Shown one piece after another: positions 33,142-43,740 of a stretch of 64,000 bases of DNA. Made by a program: the position numbers and the translations under genes. Numbering within the stretch: position 1 is the first letter of the stretch; the number at the start of each line of letters is the position of its first letter. This DNA is from Protea cynaroides (taxonomy: Eukaryota > Streptophyta > Magnoliopsida > Proteales > Proteaceae). Below the pieces are notes generated by a model. The model saw nothing but the letters and a program-made list of their open reading frames with translations. It made no database searches and was not told the DNA's origin. The stretch spans positions 62,539,510 to 62,603,509 of the forward strand of contig CM053276.1 of the NCBI GenBank assembly GCA_028583415.1, written 5' to 3'.

Positions 33142-35978
33142 TGTTGGTCATGTGTTGTCATTGTTGGCAACTTGGCTGTGTGGGCAGTGTTGACGAGCTT
33201 ACAGTAAGAGAAATGAGGAGAGATAGTGTTTGTGCAAGTGGCAGAGCCGAGGAAGCCTTTGGCATGTTCTACAGTATTCTACAGCTTCTAGAGAGTGATT
33301 GAGAAGGTATGCATTGAGTTGACTGGGCAACAACAGTTTCGACAGGTGACAGAATGTGTGTGGGCCCCACTGGTGATGTGGACAATACTTACATAGGCAA
33401 CATGTTGATAGAAAGAGGAGAGAGAAAAATGGAGAGAAAGTATGAGTCCAGAGTGGGTCCCATTCTTAGTTTAGCAAGAAGAGAGAGAGTGTGGATCCCA
33501 CTGATGATGTGGCATCTCCCAAGTACTCCTTGAAGCAAGAAAAATAAGAGAGAGAATCAGAAGAGAGAGAATCTGAAGAGAGAGAAAGAAGAGAGAAAAG
33601 TTGATGTGGTGGGACCCACCATGCTGAGGTGGCATGCCACCATGGCAGCCAGCTTAGCCGAGGGCCACGGCACCATAGGCAGCAGCCACACATAGCCGAG
33701 GCCAGCGGCAACCATGCCTACAGCACCATGGCCAGCAGGGCCAAGCCAGCAGCCAGCCACAGCAGTCAGCCACAGCACCAAGCCACAAGCAAGCACAGCA
33801 GCAAGCCACAGCAAGGCAGCCTAGCCCCGCAAGCAGGCCAGGCATGCTCGTCGCGCATGCTGGCTCGCAATGGCATGCCTTGCCGCAAGCCAGCAGGCCC
33901 GCAGCAGGCAGCATGCTGGCTCGCAATGGCATGCCTTGCCGCAAGCCAGCAGGCCCGCAGCAGGCAGCATACTGGCTCGCAATGGCATGCCTTGCCGCAA
34001 GCCAGCAGGCCCGCAGCAGGCAGCTTGCCATGCCCCCAGCCAGCACCCGCAAGCTCCCCATGCCACAGACCCGCAGCCGCGCGCACAGGCCTCGCACAAG
34101 CATCGGTGGTGCCCGCCAGCTGCTCGACAAAAGGTCAGGAGAGAGAGAGAGTTCTTCACCGTTACAGGGGTATTTTGGTCCGATTAAAAGAAAAATATTC
34201 AAAATCTGCGTCCAAGAATGAGCCACGATGCTCAGATTCTTATCCGACGGCCTATAAGAAGGCGGGCTGAGGTGTGACGCATAAGTTGCGTCGGGATTCT
34301 TGCGCGCATGATCTGATTGGGTCGCCGTAAGTTAAAACCATGGTCCGAAATGCATGGTAATAGAACCGTGATTCTATGTGGCGCGCGTACGATACGACGG
34401 CAGCTCAAGATCTCGATCCAGTGGTCGAAATCGATTCCGAAGTTCGCTGACGCGATTTATTCGGATCCGACGGGATTCAGACGATCCCTCCTTTTCTTCT
34501 CAGATCCGATGGCCACTTCTTTCAGATTCTCTCTGAACCAATCATAACTCGACAGCGCACTGACAGGCGGCGCTATTGTGTAGCGCGGTGCACGAAATGT
34601 TCTCCAAAAGATTCCATTTCTTATATTTTCACTGGCCGAAACTGTAACGGCCATATCTCGGCCATCCGGAGTCCAAATCGGACGATCCAAAGTGCTCCAA
34701 GCTCGTGTTCGAATTTCCTATCTAATGAGAATGAAAAACCAGAGAAAAATGATGATGAACAGTGTGGAGGCTCGGGTTTTTGGGGGAAAACCTTCTCTTG
34801 AAGGTATGTGAGTGTTCAATGCTTGTTTTTTTTATTACTAACCTTCCATGGATTCAACTGGACTCTATTAAGTTGTATTGAAGATCTTGTATGAGGGTTT
34901 GGGAGAAATAATTGTTGTTTGAAGCTTCAATGAGAGCTACAATGGCATTTGCTATGAATGAAAGCTTGGAGTGAATGTATGCAATTAAACAGGAACTGTA
35001 AGAGCTTGAATGTGCCTATGAAAAGCCAGAAGGCCATGTTGAGTTTGTGAAAACCCTAAGGGAGAAAAAGAAGGAAAGGCATGCACTCAAAGTGTTTGTT
35101 AAAATGTCAAGGAAGAAAATGGAGACTGCAGTGAGCCATTGGAAGTACTGAATGGTGTATTGATGTTTTGAAGAAAAAGGGGAAGTGAAATGGAAAGGGA
35201 GGCTAGGGTTTGGTGTTAGAATTGTTCATCAAAGATTCCAGTGGACCTGAGGTGTATGCCAGGCTTCACGAAGACATCCCGAGTCCTCCCAGTACCGAAA
35301 AATGCCAGAAAAGGGTTGTAAGCTTCTTAACCTTGTATGAATTAATTGTTTATTTCTTGTACTCAATGTATGCTAGCTGTAGGTGATAAATCATGAATGC
35401 CTAGCTAGTGGGGATTAAATTGTAGGGCATTGATATAAGCCCAAAAACTATATTGTCTGCTTTCCGTGGGTGCGGGTTAAGTGTTGTGTGTGCAGCGAGT
35501 GCTGAGCACTGGTACTTCGGTACCTAAATTATTGGCACATCTGTGCCCTCCTGGTTTTATGCTGGGTAAACTGGGTGTATGTACTCCCTGCTGTGTAGTC
35601 AGCTAAAAGTTGAGTATTGAGTATATACGGAGCCTGTAGGGCATTACTCCGTGGACTAGCCATCACATACTGTGGTGGTGAACCACGTATACCTCTGTGT
35701 TGTGGATGCCTTGTAAATGTGATTATCTGCATATTGTGAAGTGCATGGAATGGCTTGCAGGATGGGTATGCACAACATGGTAGACCTAGCCACTTTGTGG
35801 TAGTGAGGTGGCTGTGCATACGACTGTGTATGTGACAATTATAGTCAGTGATAGTGTGGTTGTGGTTAGTGAGTAAAGCATCAGATCAAAAGCAGTATTG
35901 GTCTTCAAGGAATTATTTGGGAAGAATTTTGAAGACACTGATTCACCCCCCCCTCTCAGTGTCAACCTGTGATCAACA
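33142..35978 (+). repeat. 3' LTR of the gag-only element (2.84 kb)
   Basis: Same start and end as the 5' LTR, directly after the polypurine tract. It contains a 213-codon open frame on + at 33629-34270 and a 190-codon frame on - at 33654-34226. Both come from the GC-rich repeat block and are Ala/Gln/Cys-rich, so they are probably not genes. Confidence 0.92.
33861..34028. repeat. 56-bp minisatellite in LTR, three copies
   Basis: TGGCTCGCAATGGCATGCC recurs at 33861, 33917 and 33973, so the unit is 56 bp and nearly perfect. The matching place in the 5' LTR (about 27774-27945) holds three more diverged units. The array therefore changed independently in the two LTRs after insertion. Confidence 0.85.
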
Positions 35979-35983
35979 CCCCC

Positions 35984-36609
35984 TTGGAGTTTCTCCTATG
36001 TTATTCTAACATGCTTGACAGGTTTCTGTTATTCTATTAAGAAGTATGCTCTATGGTTGCCCTTATATAGGATCCTCCATCTCAGCATGTTAATATTGAT
36101 TAGGACGGACCATTTATAATGGTTTCACTAGTTACATTACTTTGCGAGATACCTGAGACCCTAAAAGCCTAGGGAGCGGCTGCGTTTGTCTTGGAAAAGG
36201 CTTAAGAGTTGTAACGAATCTATTTGTTTCTTAAGTTTACATATTTCTTGAAGTAGTTTAAGTATGACAGGAAGTATGTCTTTATTGAAATAGGTGTAAA
36301 CCCCATTAATAATAAACAGTACACAACCAATGTCATCCAGTTTAGTTTCATCAACTTCCACTTCTCTCCATAAGTCTTTCTTCTAAGTTAGAATACCTGT
36401 ATGAGATAAATAATCTCCCTAAAGAAAGTAAGGTTCCTGTCACAAACTTTCCTCTTGTAAACTCTTATTCTATTTTTGACAAGTTTGATTCCTCAAATTC
36501 ATAACTGAATAGAACACCCGTCTTCAAATCTATGTGTAAAACACTAAAACATAATAAATTTCTGTAAAAATAAAAAATAAAAAGATATCGAAAGGAAGCT
36601 GATTAGCAC
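35984..36609 (-). other. Remaining TFIIE-alpha intron 2 sequence
   Basis: Between the 3' LTR of the gag-only element and exon 2. Its first 40 bp continue the SINE that was interrupted. A - strand open stretch at 36161-36361 (66 codons) was not recognised. Confidence 0.5.
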
Positions 36610-36676
36610 CTGGTGAGAGCGTCGAGGACCACCACAACCATTCCCCTATTATCACTCCTGCCAGTCTTTGGCTGGT
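36610..36676 (-). pseudogene. TFIIE-alpha: TFIIE-alpha exon 2, second part
   Basis: Directly left of the copia 5' LTR, the - strand continues QPKTGRSDNRG and MVVVVLDALT to a donor (CAG|GTGCTA) at 36609. The two exon halves share only AC at the insertion point, so the expected 5-bp duplication is not clear. GTTGT/GTTAT is a possible degenerate pair if the LTR edge has shifted. Confidence 0.85.
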
Positions 36677-37116
36677 TGTTAGATTTATGTGGGCTTAATC
36701 AATTACCTAAACTAGTTAATTCAGTGTGAGTCTGATTGACACGGTATAACCGGTTTGGTTTGGTTTGTCACATGGTATGAGATAGGTTTGGTAACCCTAA
36801 TTCTATTATGGGAAGGGTTTTAGGGTTACATCTGTATTCTATAAATACAGGGTTAGAGTCCCCACAGCCACAGTTAATCAGTTCTCTGCACCCATTAGCA
36901 AGAGACGTCAGGATATCCTCTGGAGGCTGTGGAAGACTGTAGCCGAGGGATTTTGATCAAAGCTTGGAGCGTCAATGAGCGTATGAAATTAATCTCTACA
37001 CAAACAGGTATGTCTTTTTATGATTCATAGTTTATGGCTTCTCTATTGTGTTCTAGGGCAACTGTATGAGATTGGAATGGGTTTCATTGAAACCCTAAAC
37101 ACATAATTTTCTAACA
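36677..37116 (+). repeat. Copia 5' LTR (440 bp)
   Basis: TGTTAGATTTATGTGGGC at the start, TTTTCTAACA at the end, and a TATA box TATAAATA at 36840-36847. The 3' copy has TATATATA at the same place, one of few differences. Confidence 0.93.
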
Positions 37117-37118
37117 GT

Positions 37119-37130
37119 TGGTATCAGAGC
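37119..37130 (+). other. Copia primer-binding site
   Basis: TGGTATCAGAGC two bases after the LTR, of the tRNA-Met type. Confidence 0.92.
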
Positions 37131-37199
37131 CAACCATACAGACCTAGAATCGATGGAGATCTATTATAAAGACTGATAATGAATGGTCAAATTAAAAGA

Positions 37200-37980
37200 G
37201 AATTTTTCACAAGTTTTGGATCGAATCTTGATCAGATATGTCGGAGATTTCCATAGACAAATTTTTTTTTCGACCGACAAAATAAGTCAAGCTACATATC
37301 GTTGAAAAGGTCTCGAAGAGACGGAGCCGGAGATATAAAATTCGCCGACATAGGCCACCGGACGCGTCGGAAATCGCCGACGGAATCCGCGAGTGGATCT
37401 TACTCGCGGGTGGGAAGAAAAAAAAAAGCTGACGGTGCCGAGTCATCGCCGGGTCAACTCGGCGCCGAATCGCTAACCCTAACGGGTTAGGTGGTTGACT
37501 CGGGCCGAGTCCACCCAGCCCAGACCGGCTCTGCCAGAACTGGTCCAGCCCGGCCAGCCAGACCCGAAAACCCATTTTCTCTAACCCGACGCGTTGGCCC
37601 GAAAACCCAGACTTCTGCCCCGATTGGTTGACCCAAAACCCGGGACCCCGAATTTTGACCCGGTTAGCCGAAAAAATTGGACCGGGTTGAACCAGCGGTT
37701 GGCTCGACGAATCAACTCTCTGGTTCAACCTTGCCAGACCAAAGCGGTTCGGTTTGAAGGAATTAAAAAAAAGGGTTTTTTTTGGAATATTTGGTTCGGT
37801 TCAAACCAAACCGATCCTGGGCAGAGCAAATCGAACCGAACCAAACCTATCCAGACAGAATTTTCCTATAAGGGTCTGTTTGGCTTCTGGTTTTGATAAA
37901 AGGACATTAAACAGTGATTTGGGAGCTAGGAATGTCGGATTGACCTCCGATTTGTTTCGTTAGACTCCATTTTTAATGCT
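37200..37980 (+). other. GC-rich copia leader segment
   Basis: Between the primer site and the coding remains lies a comparatively GC-rich stretch with many CCGG, CGCCGA and CGGTT(C/T) motifs (for example GGTTCGGTTCAAACC near 37793). It is open on the - strand for 173 codons (37207-37728) without resemblance to a known protein. I treat it as untranslated leader. Confidence 0.45.
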
Positions 37981-38234
37981 CTTCAATCTGATATATATTT
38001 TGGTACATTTTAATGCATTGAAAAATATGTTATTATGGAAAAATACCCTATGGGAACTCCATTTGCAATGTTTTTGCTGATTTTTCTTAAAGTTATTATA
38101 CAAAATTGATTGATTGAGCTAATATGTGCATGTTCATATGAATGTTTAGACTTGTAAAATTGTATTTTAAAGCATTCATGGTTAAATAAATATCCCACAT
38201 AAGCTACAGTTTATGATTTGTTCATATCATGGTG

Positions 38235-38695
38235 GAACTTGGTGTGACCACCAAAGTGGCAACCTTGTTTTATTATGATGTGTTCAAATTCTAGAATATG
38301 TGTTTGTAAATGCTTCAGTTTTGATAATGTTCACCCAAAGGTGACATTGTCCAAGTTTATTCAAATTATGATTTATAGTTATTGTGTAAGGATTATGGTG
38401 TGACCACCAAAGTGACAACCTTAGTTTTATCATAATATGCTCAAATCTAGTATTTATGCAATTACAAACTACTGTAAGGAAATATAGTGTTCACACAAAA
38501 GTAACACTAACATAAAATCTTACTTTTATGGATGTAGCAAAGAATGACACTGTCCACCCAAAGGTGACGTTGTCTAAGATTATAAAGAACGACACTGTCC
38601 ACCCAAAGGTGGCGTTGTCAAAGAAAATAAAGAACTCATGTACATGATTGAAGGATTGTGGCTTTAGGGGTCTTCATCCACCCAAAGGTGGTGAG
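38235..38695. repeat. Array of seven dispersed small-hairpin motifs in copia leader
   Basis: A roughly 24-nt motif recurs seven times over 460 bp, with consensus CCACCCAAAGGTGACGTTGTC or CCACCAAAGTGGCAACCTT. Copies lie near 38247, 38331, 38403, 38495, 38557, 38600 and 38678. In most copies the core folds as a 4-bp stem with a CAAA loop (CACC-CAAA-GGTG or CCAC-CAAA-GTGG). The stem sequence differs between copies while pairing is kept in most. Confidence 0.75.
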
Positions 38696-40555
38696 ATTTT
38701 TGAAAGTCATTATCTCTTTGCAGTTATTGCACAGATATTGAGAGGACCAGTGCACATATTATCCTAAAGGATGTGTGTGTAGTTCGGTTGACTTTTCAAA
38801 GATATTAATTAGCTTGCACATGTTATGTATATATATTCTTGCTAGCTAATTATATTTGGTATTAATCGTAGACTTACAATTATTTACATTGTTGTGGACA
38901 TGTAATGATTAAATACCTTAAGATATCTGTCTTTGGTTGCCAGTTTTATGAATTAGCATGGAAACTGAAAACTAGTCTAGGATTGTTTAACCTAGATGTA
39001 CTCAACAGAAAAATAGTATTCTAATCCTTAGGGTGTTCAGTCCTTAAGATCAAGTAAAACAATGTTCAGATGAGAAACATTGAAAAAAGATATTTCTTGA
39101 GAAATCTAAATAAAGATTTGATTTTTCAAGAAGGGACAGAGAGATGTTTTATTACTCAAGTCCATCAGTATCAGTTTTTGATGATAATAGGTGATATTAA
39201 GAATGTGAGGAAATATAAGGTAGAGATGTTAAGTATTAATGATAAGCTCAAGGATAAGTGAATATTTGTAGGTTCATTAAAACCTATGTAAGTGATTCCA
39301 TAGACTTTTTACTTCCTCACAAGAATTGTATAGTCAGATCCTGGTGACCTATAGTACTCAAAAATATAGTGAACCCTAAAGTGAAAGAACTAAGGATAAA
39401 AGTTCAAAGAAAAGAGAAAAATATGAATGCCAATGTCATAGGGCATAATATATACCCAGACAAAGGCAAGTTGTAAAAGGGGTAGGAAAATCCATAGAAA
39501 GAAATTTTTTTTTCATGGAATAGTCAGAAACTTTATGACAAAGAATTAGACATTAAGAAACTACAAGATAAAATGGATCTAAGTAGAATAAAATTCTTGT
39601 AGTGATCCAGAAAGGACATGTAAAGAAAGATTTATATAGCTGAACAACTTAAGTGAAAAAGGAATAAGGATTATGAAACTTCTGAGCAAGAAGGTGCAGT
39701 ATATTAGATACTTAAGCATTGATCTTTAATTTATTCTATCTTTAGAAGTTAAACTGTATATTGTAATCTTCCACCCTGGTCAGAAGGGTTTATGACTGTT
39801 GTCTAAAGAAAGATTAGAAATAATAATATTCAAAAATTCTCCTTCCAAGGTTTATTACATGTATATATGTGAGAATTATTTAAAAGAGAAGATGACAAGA
39901 TTAAAGTAAGTGAAGGTTATTCACAATAAGAATTTATTGGACTTTGTGGACATTGAAATTTCATCTAGGACTTCTTATCACAGTTTAGTCTATGGTTGTT
40001 TTTCCAAATAGTGAAAATTAAGATGAAATTTTTTTATTAAAAGAATTGAAACTATTGGATCTGAATGAGAGAGTTTTGGGAGACCATGTGCTACTGGTCT
40101 ATTTCTGTTAAATTTAAGCAAATGTTTGCAAAAGCCTAAGAATGTATTTGATCATGTAAGGAAATAATTGATATTGTAGCCTATATTGTTAATAAAGTGC
40201 TTAGTCAATTTCAGTGTCAGTTCTAGTTTAAGTTATCTTCTTGTTTAAAACTGTAGAATTGACATGATTTCATAATACTCGTGGGAGAGTGATTATTTTA
40301 GGACATTGAGTTGTCATATTATGGGATGTCAAAATAGACCCAAGAAACTTGAAGTGTGATGAGACCACATGGAAATGGATGTGAAGTAACTAGTTGAGAT
40401 AATAGAAATGTTACCAGAGTATAATGAAATGATTATAGAAATATTCATTAAGATCGATTCTTCAGCCATAGTAGCAGAGCCAGATGAGGCAATGAAGAGA
40501 TATACTAGATCATGTAGATCTGTGATTTCATCCAATCACATGTATTTCAAAATAG

Positions 40556-40927
40556 ATGTTGTTGGTAATGGACACAAATAAAGATTATAATGATTTTGAG
40601 CAAATTATTAGTAATGAAATTGCTCTTGAATGTTTAATGATCATAAATGAAGTGTTGTTGTCTATGAACAATAACAAGACTTATAATTTTATGCTTTTGT
40701 TAATGAGCGGTATACTCATAGGCTATAAAAATGGGTATACAAAGAAAATGTATGATTCCAGTGGGAGAATTGATTGCTACAAAGTAAGATTTATAGCAAA
40801 GTGGAATCACACAAAGGGAAGAGAAAGAGAACTTCAAATTTTGAGGTTTATTTTGGAGTTGCATCAGGTAGATGTAAATGTCGTTTTGATCAAAGAAAAT
40901 CTTGAAGAAAATATTTATATATTTTAA
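40556..40927 (+). pseudogene. Copia reverse transcriptase N-terminal remnant
   Basis: The frame contains ALECLMIINEVLLSMNNNKTY, then MYDSSGRIDCYKVRFIAKW, then NHTKGRE. These match the usual copia blocks WxxAMxxEMxSLxxNxTW, DGxIxRYKARLVAKG and QxxGID in order. A frame change lies between the first two blocks (40700-40740). No catalytic YVDD box was recognised downstream. Confidence 0.75.
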
Positions 40928-41443
40928 TCACAAGGTTTTGTGGTAAAGAAAAAGAAGATATGTTTTCTAGACTTATAAAGTCAATCTGTGGATTAAATAG
41001 GTATCCGGATAATGGTATTTAAAGTTTGACAGGGTTGTATCTTCTTTCAACTTTGTTGAGATTGTCATTGACCATTGTATATATCTATAGGTCAGTGGGA
41101 GTGAATTCACTTCCTTGTCATGTGTGTTGATGGTTTTCATTGGCCTGTAGTGACATGGTTTACTAGTTGAAATCAATGTTATTCTATCTGATAACTTCGG
41201 CATGTAAAACTGTATGAGCAAGTACCTTTGTACTTGGAATTGAGTTTGCTCGTGACAAGAAAAAAAATAATTCTGGATTTATCTCAAAGTATAAATACTG
41301 TTCGTGTTTTCGAATGGTTCAGTATGCATGTATAACTAGTAAGTTGCGGATGCTAAGATCAGTAAAAGAGATAAATTGACAGAATTGTAGACAAAGAATG
41401 ATACTGAGTATTAGCATCTACAATGCAGTAGAGAGCTTGATAT

Positions 41444-41704
41444 ATGTTTAAGGTTGTAATCATTTCATATAGCCTTTTCATTGAGTGTCATAGGATGTTT
41501 TCAGTTGGATGCTGGTATAGCTTACTGGACAATGGGAAAAGGAAGATTATGCGGTATATGCAGAGGACCAAAGATTATATGTTCATTTATAGAAGTAGTG
41601 ACATTCTAGGCTATTTTGATGTAATTTATAATGATTGTATTGATGACAAGAAATCAACTTCAAGGTTCATTGTCATGGTGATAGGGTTTTGTAACTCTAA
41701 GTAA
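41444..41704 (+). pseudogene. Copia RNase H region remnant
   Basis: The frame reads GKRKIMRYMQRTKDYMFIYR, then SSDILGYFDVIYNDCIDDKK, then STSRFI. This matches the plant copia run xxxxILRYLKGTxDxGLxYx .. GYxDADWAGDxDDRKSTSGY. The catalytic Asp of the GYxDAD block is partly kept (GYFDVIYNDC). Confidence 0.85.
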
Positions 41705-42742
41705 AGATAACAAGCAAGATATCTTGTGTGAAAATTTATTCTCTAATTTAGAGATTATAGACTCCACTTCTAAACTTATTGAGATGTGTTCTTCTCAAAG
41801 AATAATAAGAAATATAATATTTCACAGCATAATAGAGATCGAATCTCTTCAAGTAAGGAAGATGTCAAAAGATTTTATATCGTTGTAGATTCTTGGACGA
41901 AGGTTTTGTCAGTGGGAGTCTTTAAGGGGTGGTATGTCCAATATAAGAATGGTTGAAAACAAATAATTTTATCAGAGGCTTAAGTGGCCAAAGATCTGGG
42001 AATCAGTGGTAGTCTCTAGATATGCTTAATCAGTGGGAGACTTTTTATGTTTATACTTGTGTTTTCACATTGCTTACTATGTTTGATTGTATTGCTCATG
42101 GTTTGATGGGTACAGTTTTTGTAACTATGATTTTGTTTACATTAGCATTTGCGTTATTGCTATTTTGCATACATAGTTATGTGTTTGACATGTCACAGAT
42201 ATGAGGTAGTATTTAACCAAAGTTTCAAGGCAGTATTTAGCCAAAGTTTTAAGGCAGTATTCAGCCAGATATATAAGGCAGTATTCAGCCAAGATAAGAG
42301 GTGGTATTCAGCCATACAAATAATGACGATAAGTTAAAGTGTAGTATTAATCCAAGCTAGAGGTAGTTTGCCATGAAAGGATAATATCAAAGAATAAAGG
42401 CAGTATCTAGCCAATGTATGGTATTATAATTCCAAAATATTTAAATACCATGTTAAGTTGCCCATAAAGGTTTTGGGGCACTTTGATTAAGGTTCTTTAA
42501 TCAAGTTTGGACTCGCATGAGAGTTTACTTTCATGCATTATCTCAGGCGATTCATGTATTGAGTAGACCTCTGTTGTGGCTGACAGAAGTTTGTACACCA
42601 TATGTTAAGGTGTATTATTCGCTGTTGCTCGCATTGAGAAGCTTGATGGATGTTTCAAAGTTAGTGACGATTTAGTGTGTTGGATTCCGTGGCTACATTG
42701 GTTGACGATAGTTTTGTAATTAATATAGCCCAAGTGGGAGAT

Positions 42743-43180
42743 TGTTAGATTTATGTGGGCTTAATCAATTACCTAAACTAGTTAATTCAGTGGGAGTCTG
42801 ATTGACACGATATAACCGGTTTGGTTTGGTTTGTCACATAGTATGAGATAGGTTTGGTAACCCTAATTCTATTGTGGGAAAGGTTTTAGGGTTACATCTG
42901 TATTCTATATATACAGGGTTAGAGTCCCCACAGCCATAGTTAATTAATTCTCTGCAACCATTAGCAAGAGACGTCAGGATATCATCTGGAGGCTGTGGAA
43001 GACTGTAGCCGAGGGATTTCGATCAAAGCTTGGAGCGTCAATGAGCGTATGGAATTAATCTCTACACAAACAGGTATGTCTTTATGATTCATAGTTTATG
43101 GCTTCTCTATTGTATTCTAGGACAACTGTATGGGATTGGAATGGGTTTCATTGGAACCCTAAACACATAATTTTCTAACA
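42743..43180 (+). repeat. Copia 3' LTR (438 bp)
   Basis: Near-identical to 36677-37116. It is preceded by the polypurine tract AAGTGGGAGAT (42732-42742). Confidence 0.93.
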
Positions 43181-43385
43181 GTTATCACCTTTCATGGCAA
43201 TATCATTGTAAAATTCCCCCGCAGCAAGCTTCACCAACCTAACCGAACCATTCAAAGTAGTAAAATTTTCAGTAGACGAGCAAAAACACGATCGACTCCG
43301 TCTGTCAGATAGAACAGAACCATACAATATGCAAAGAAAGGAGAAAAAATTCGATGCTGTACCGATTAAACGGCTCGACACTCAT
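43181..43385 (-). pseudogene. TFIIE-alpha: TFIIE-alpha exon 1 and first part of exon 2
   Basis: The ATG at 43383-43385 opens MSVEPFNR. The exon ends at 43363, with donor GTACAG and acceptor GGTTAG bounding a 124-bp intron (43239-43362). Joining gives NRLVK, as in plant TFIIE alpha. Exon 2 then runs through KLAAGEFYNDIAMKGDN to 43181, where the copia 3' LTR begins. Confidence 0.85.
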
Positions 43386-43740
43386 GTCTCAATAACTAAA
43401 ATAAACGGGTTCTGATCATAGAATGATTATCTCTTCCTTTAAATAATCCCCGTACGAATTAGAGGTTGATTACTCCCTTACTGCTCAGTTCAGGTAGCAA
43501 TCTGCAGATTTGAAGAGGGGAGAGTTAGGGGGAAAGCATGCGGAATGGTTCGTTGAAGTGTCTCTATTCTTTGCTGGAGCATCAAGAGATTTAAGAAAGT
43601 GGAGCCCAGGATCGACAGTTGCATCATTTTCAGTCGAGATTAGAGAACGGAAGAGAAGCAGCACTGAGAGGAGAGAGACAGAGGAATGAGGGAAAGAGGA
43701 GGAAAAGAACATACCCCTCATCTTTCTCTCACATGACTCT
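43386..43740 (-). promoter_or_regulatory. Likely 5' flank of TFIIE-alpha
   Basis: About 350 bp between the TFIIE-alpha ATG and a (ACC)n-rich MITE. No clear TATA box was found at a set distance. A GA-rich stretch (43620-43700) may be leader sequence. Confidence 0.4.

Larger units (their letters stand above)
27033..35978 (+). mobile_element. Large gag-only LTR retrotransposon (LARD-like), complete with both LTRs
   Basis: Two near-identical LTRs (27033-29888 and 33142-35978), each TGTTGG..CAACA, bound a 3.25-kb interior. The exact 5-bp duplication CCCCC lies at 27028-27032 and 35979-35983. A primer site (29891) and polypurine tract (33130) are in place. The interior carries a gag-like frame and two zinc knuckles of Ty1/copia character. 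No protease, integrase, reverse transcriptase or RNase H was seen. The LTRs are very alike, so insertion is fairly recent, and movement must have used enzymes from a partner element. Confidence 0.92.
36677..43180 (+). mobile_element. Ty1/copia retrotransposon, 6.5 kb, decayed, inside TFIIE-alpha exon 2
   Basis: LTRs of about 440 bp at 36677-37116 and 42743-43180 both run TGTTAG..TAACA. A primer site at 37119 and a polypurine tract before 42743 are in place. The interior keeps degenerate reverse transcriptase and RNase H pieces in Ty1/copia order, full of frame breaks. Gag and integrase were not recognised with confidence. It lies in the + direction, opposite to the TFIIE-alpha gene it splits. 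Confidence 0.92.
26559..43385 (-). pseudogene. TFIIE-alpha: TFIIE alpha-subunit gene, 5' fragment split by retrotransposons
   Basis: Three exons on the - strand encode the start of the plant TFIIE alpha subunit, the general factor that recruits TFIIH to the polymerase II pre-initiation complex. The exons are 43385-43363, then 43238-43181 plus 36676-36610 (one exon split by a copia element), and 26679-26559. Codons run MSVEPFNR, LVKLAAGEFYNDI, then (after the insertion) PKTGRSDNRGM and VVVVLDALT, then RRQWVREEDLAKDLKL and RFFEEEKLITRDHRKE. This covers the winged-helix (TFE/IIE) domain start. Intron 1 is 124 bp, and intron 2 is about 9.9 kb and carries a 9-kb element. The downstream exons (zinc ribbon and acidic tail) were not found to the left. 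Splicing across the copia element would be needed for any product, so it is called broken. Confidence 0.85.

Noticed and set aside
33629..34270. 213-codon open frame in the 3' LTR
   Set aside because: The GC-rich minisatellite gives open frames on both strands, and the 5' LTR version is broken differently; not kept as a gene.
37207..37728. 173-codon open frame on the - strand of the copia leader
   Set aside because: Antisense to the element, no known domain, and explained by GC-rich leader sequence.
38235..38695. A CRISPR-like array
   Set aside because: The motif copies are degenerate, unevenly spaced and in a plant retrotransposon leader; no repeat-spacer regularity.
36677..43180. A spliceable intron of TFIIE-alpha in place of the copia element
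   Set aside because: The exon halves meet LTR ends directly, without GT..AG at the junctions, and the codons continue across the element once it is removed.
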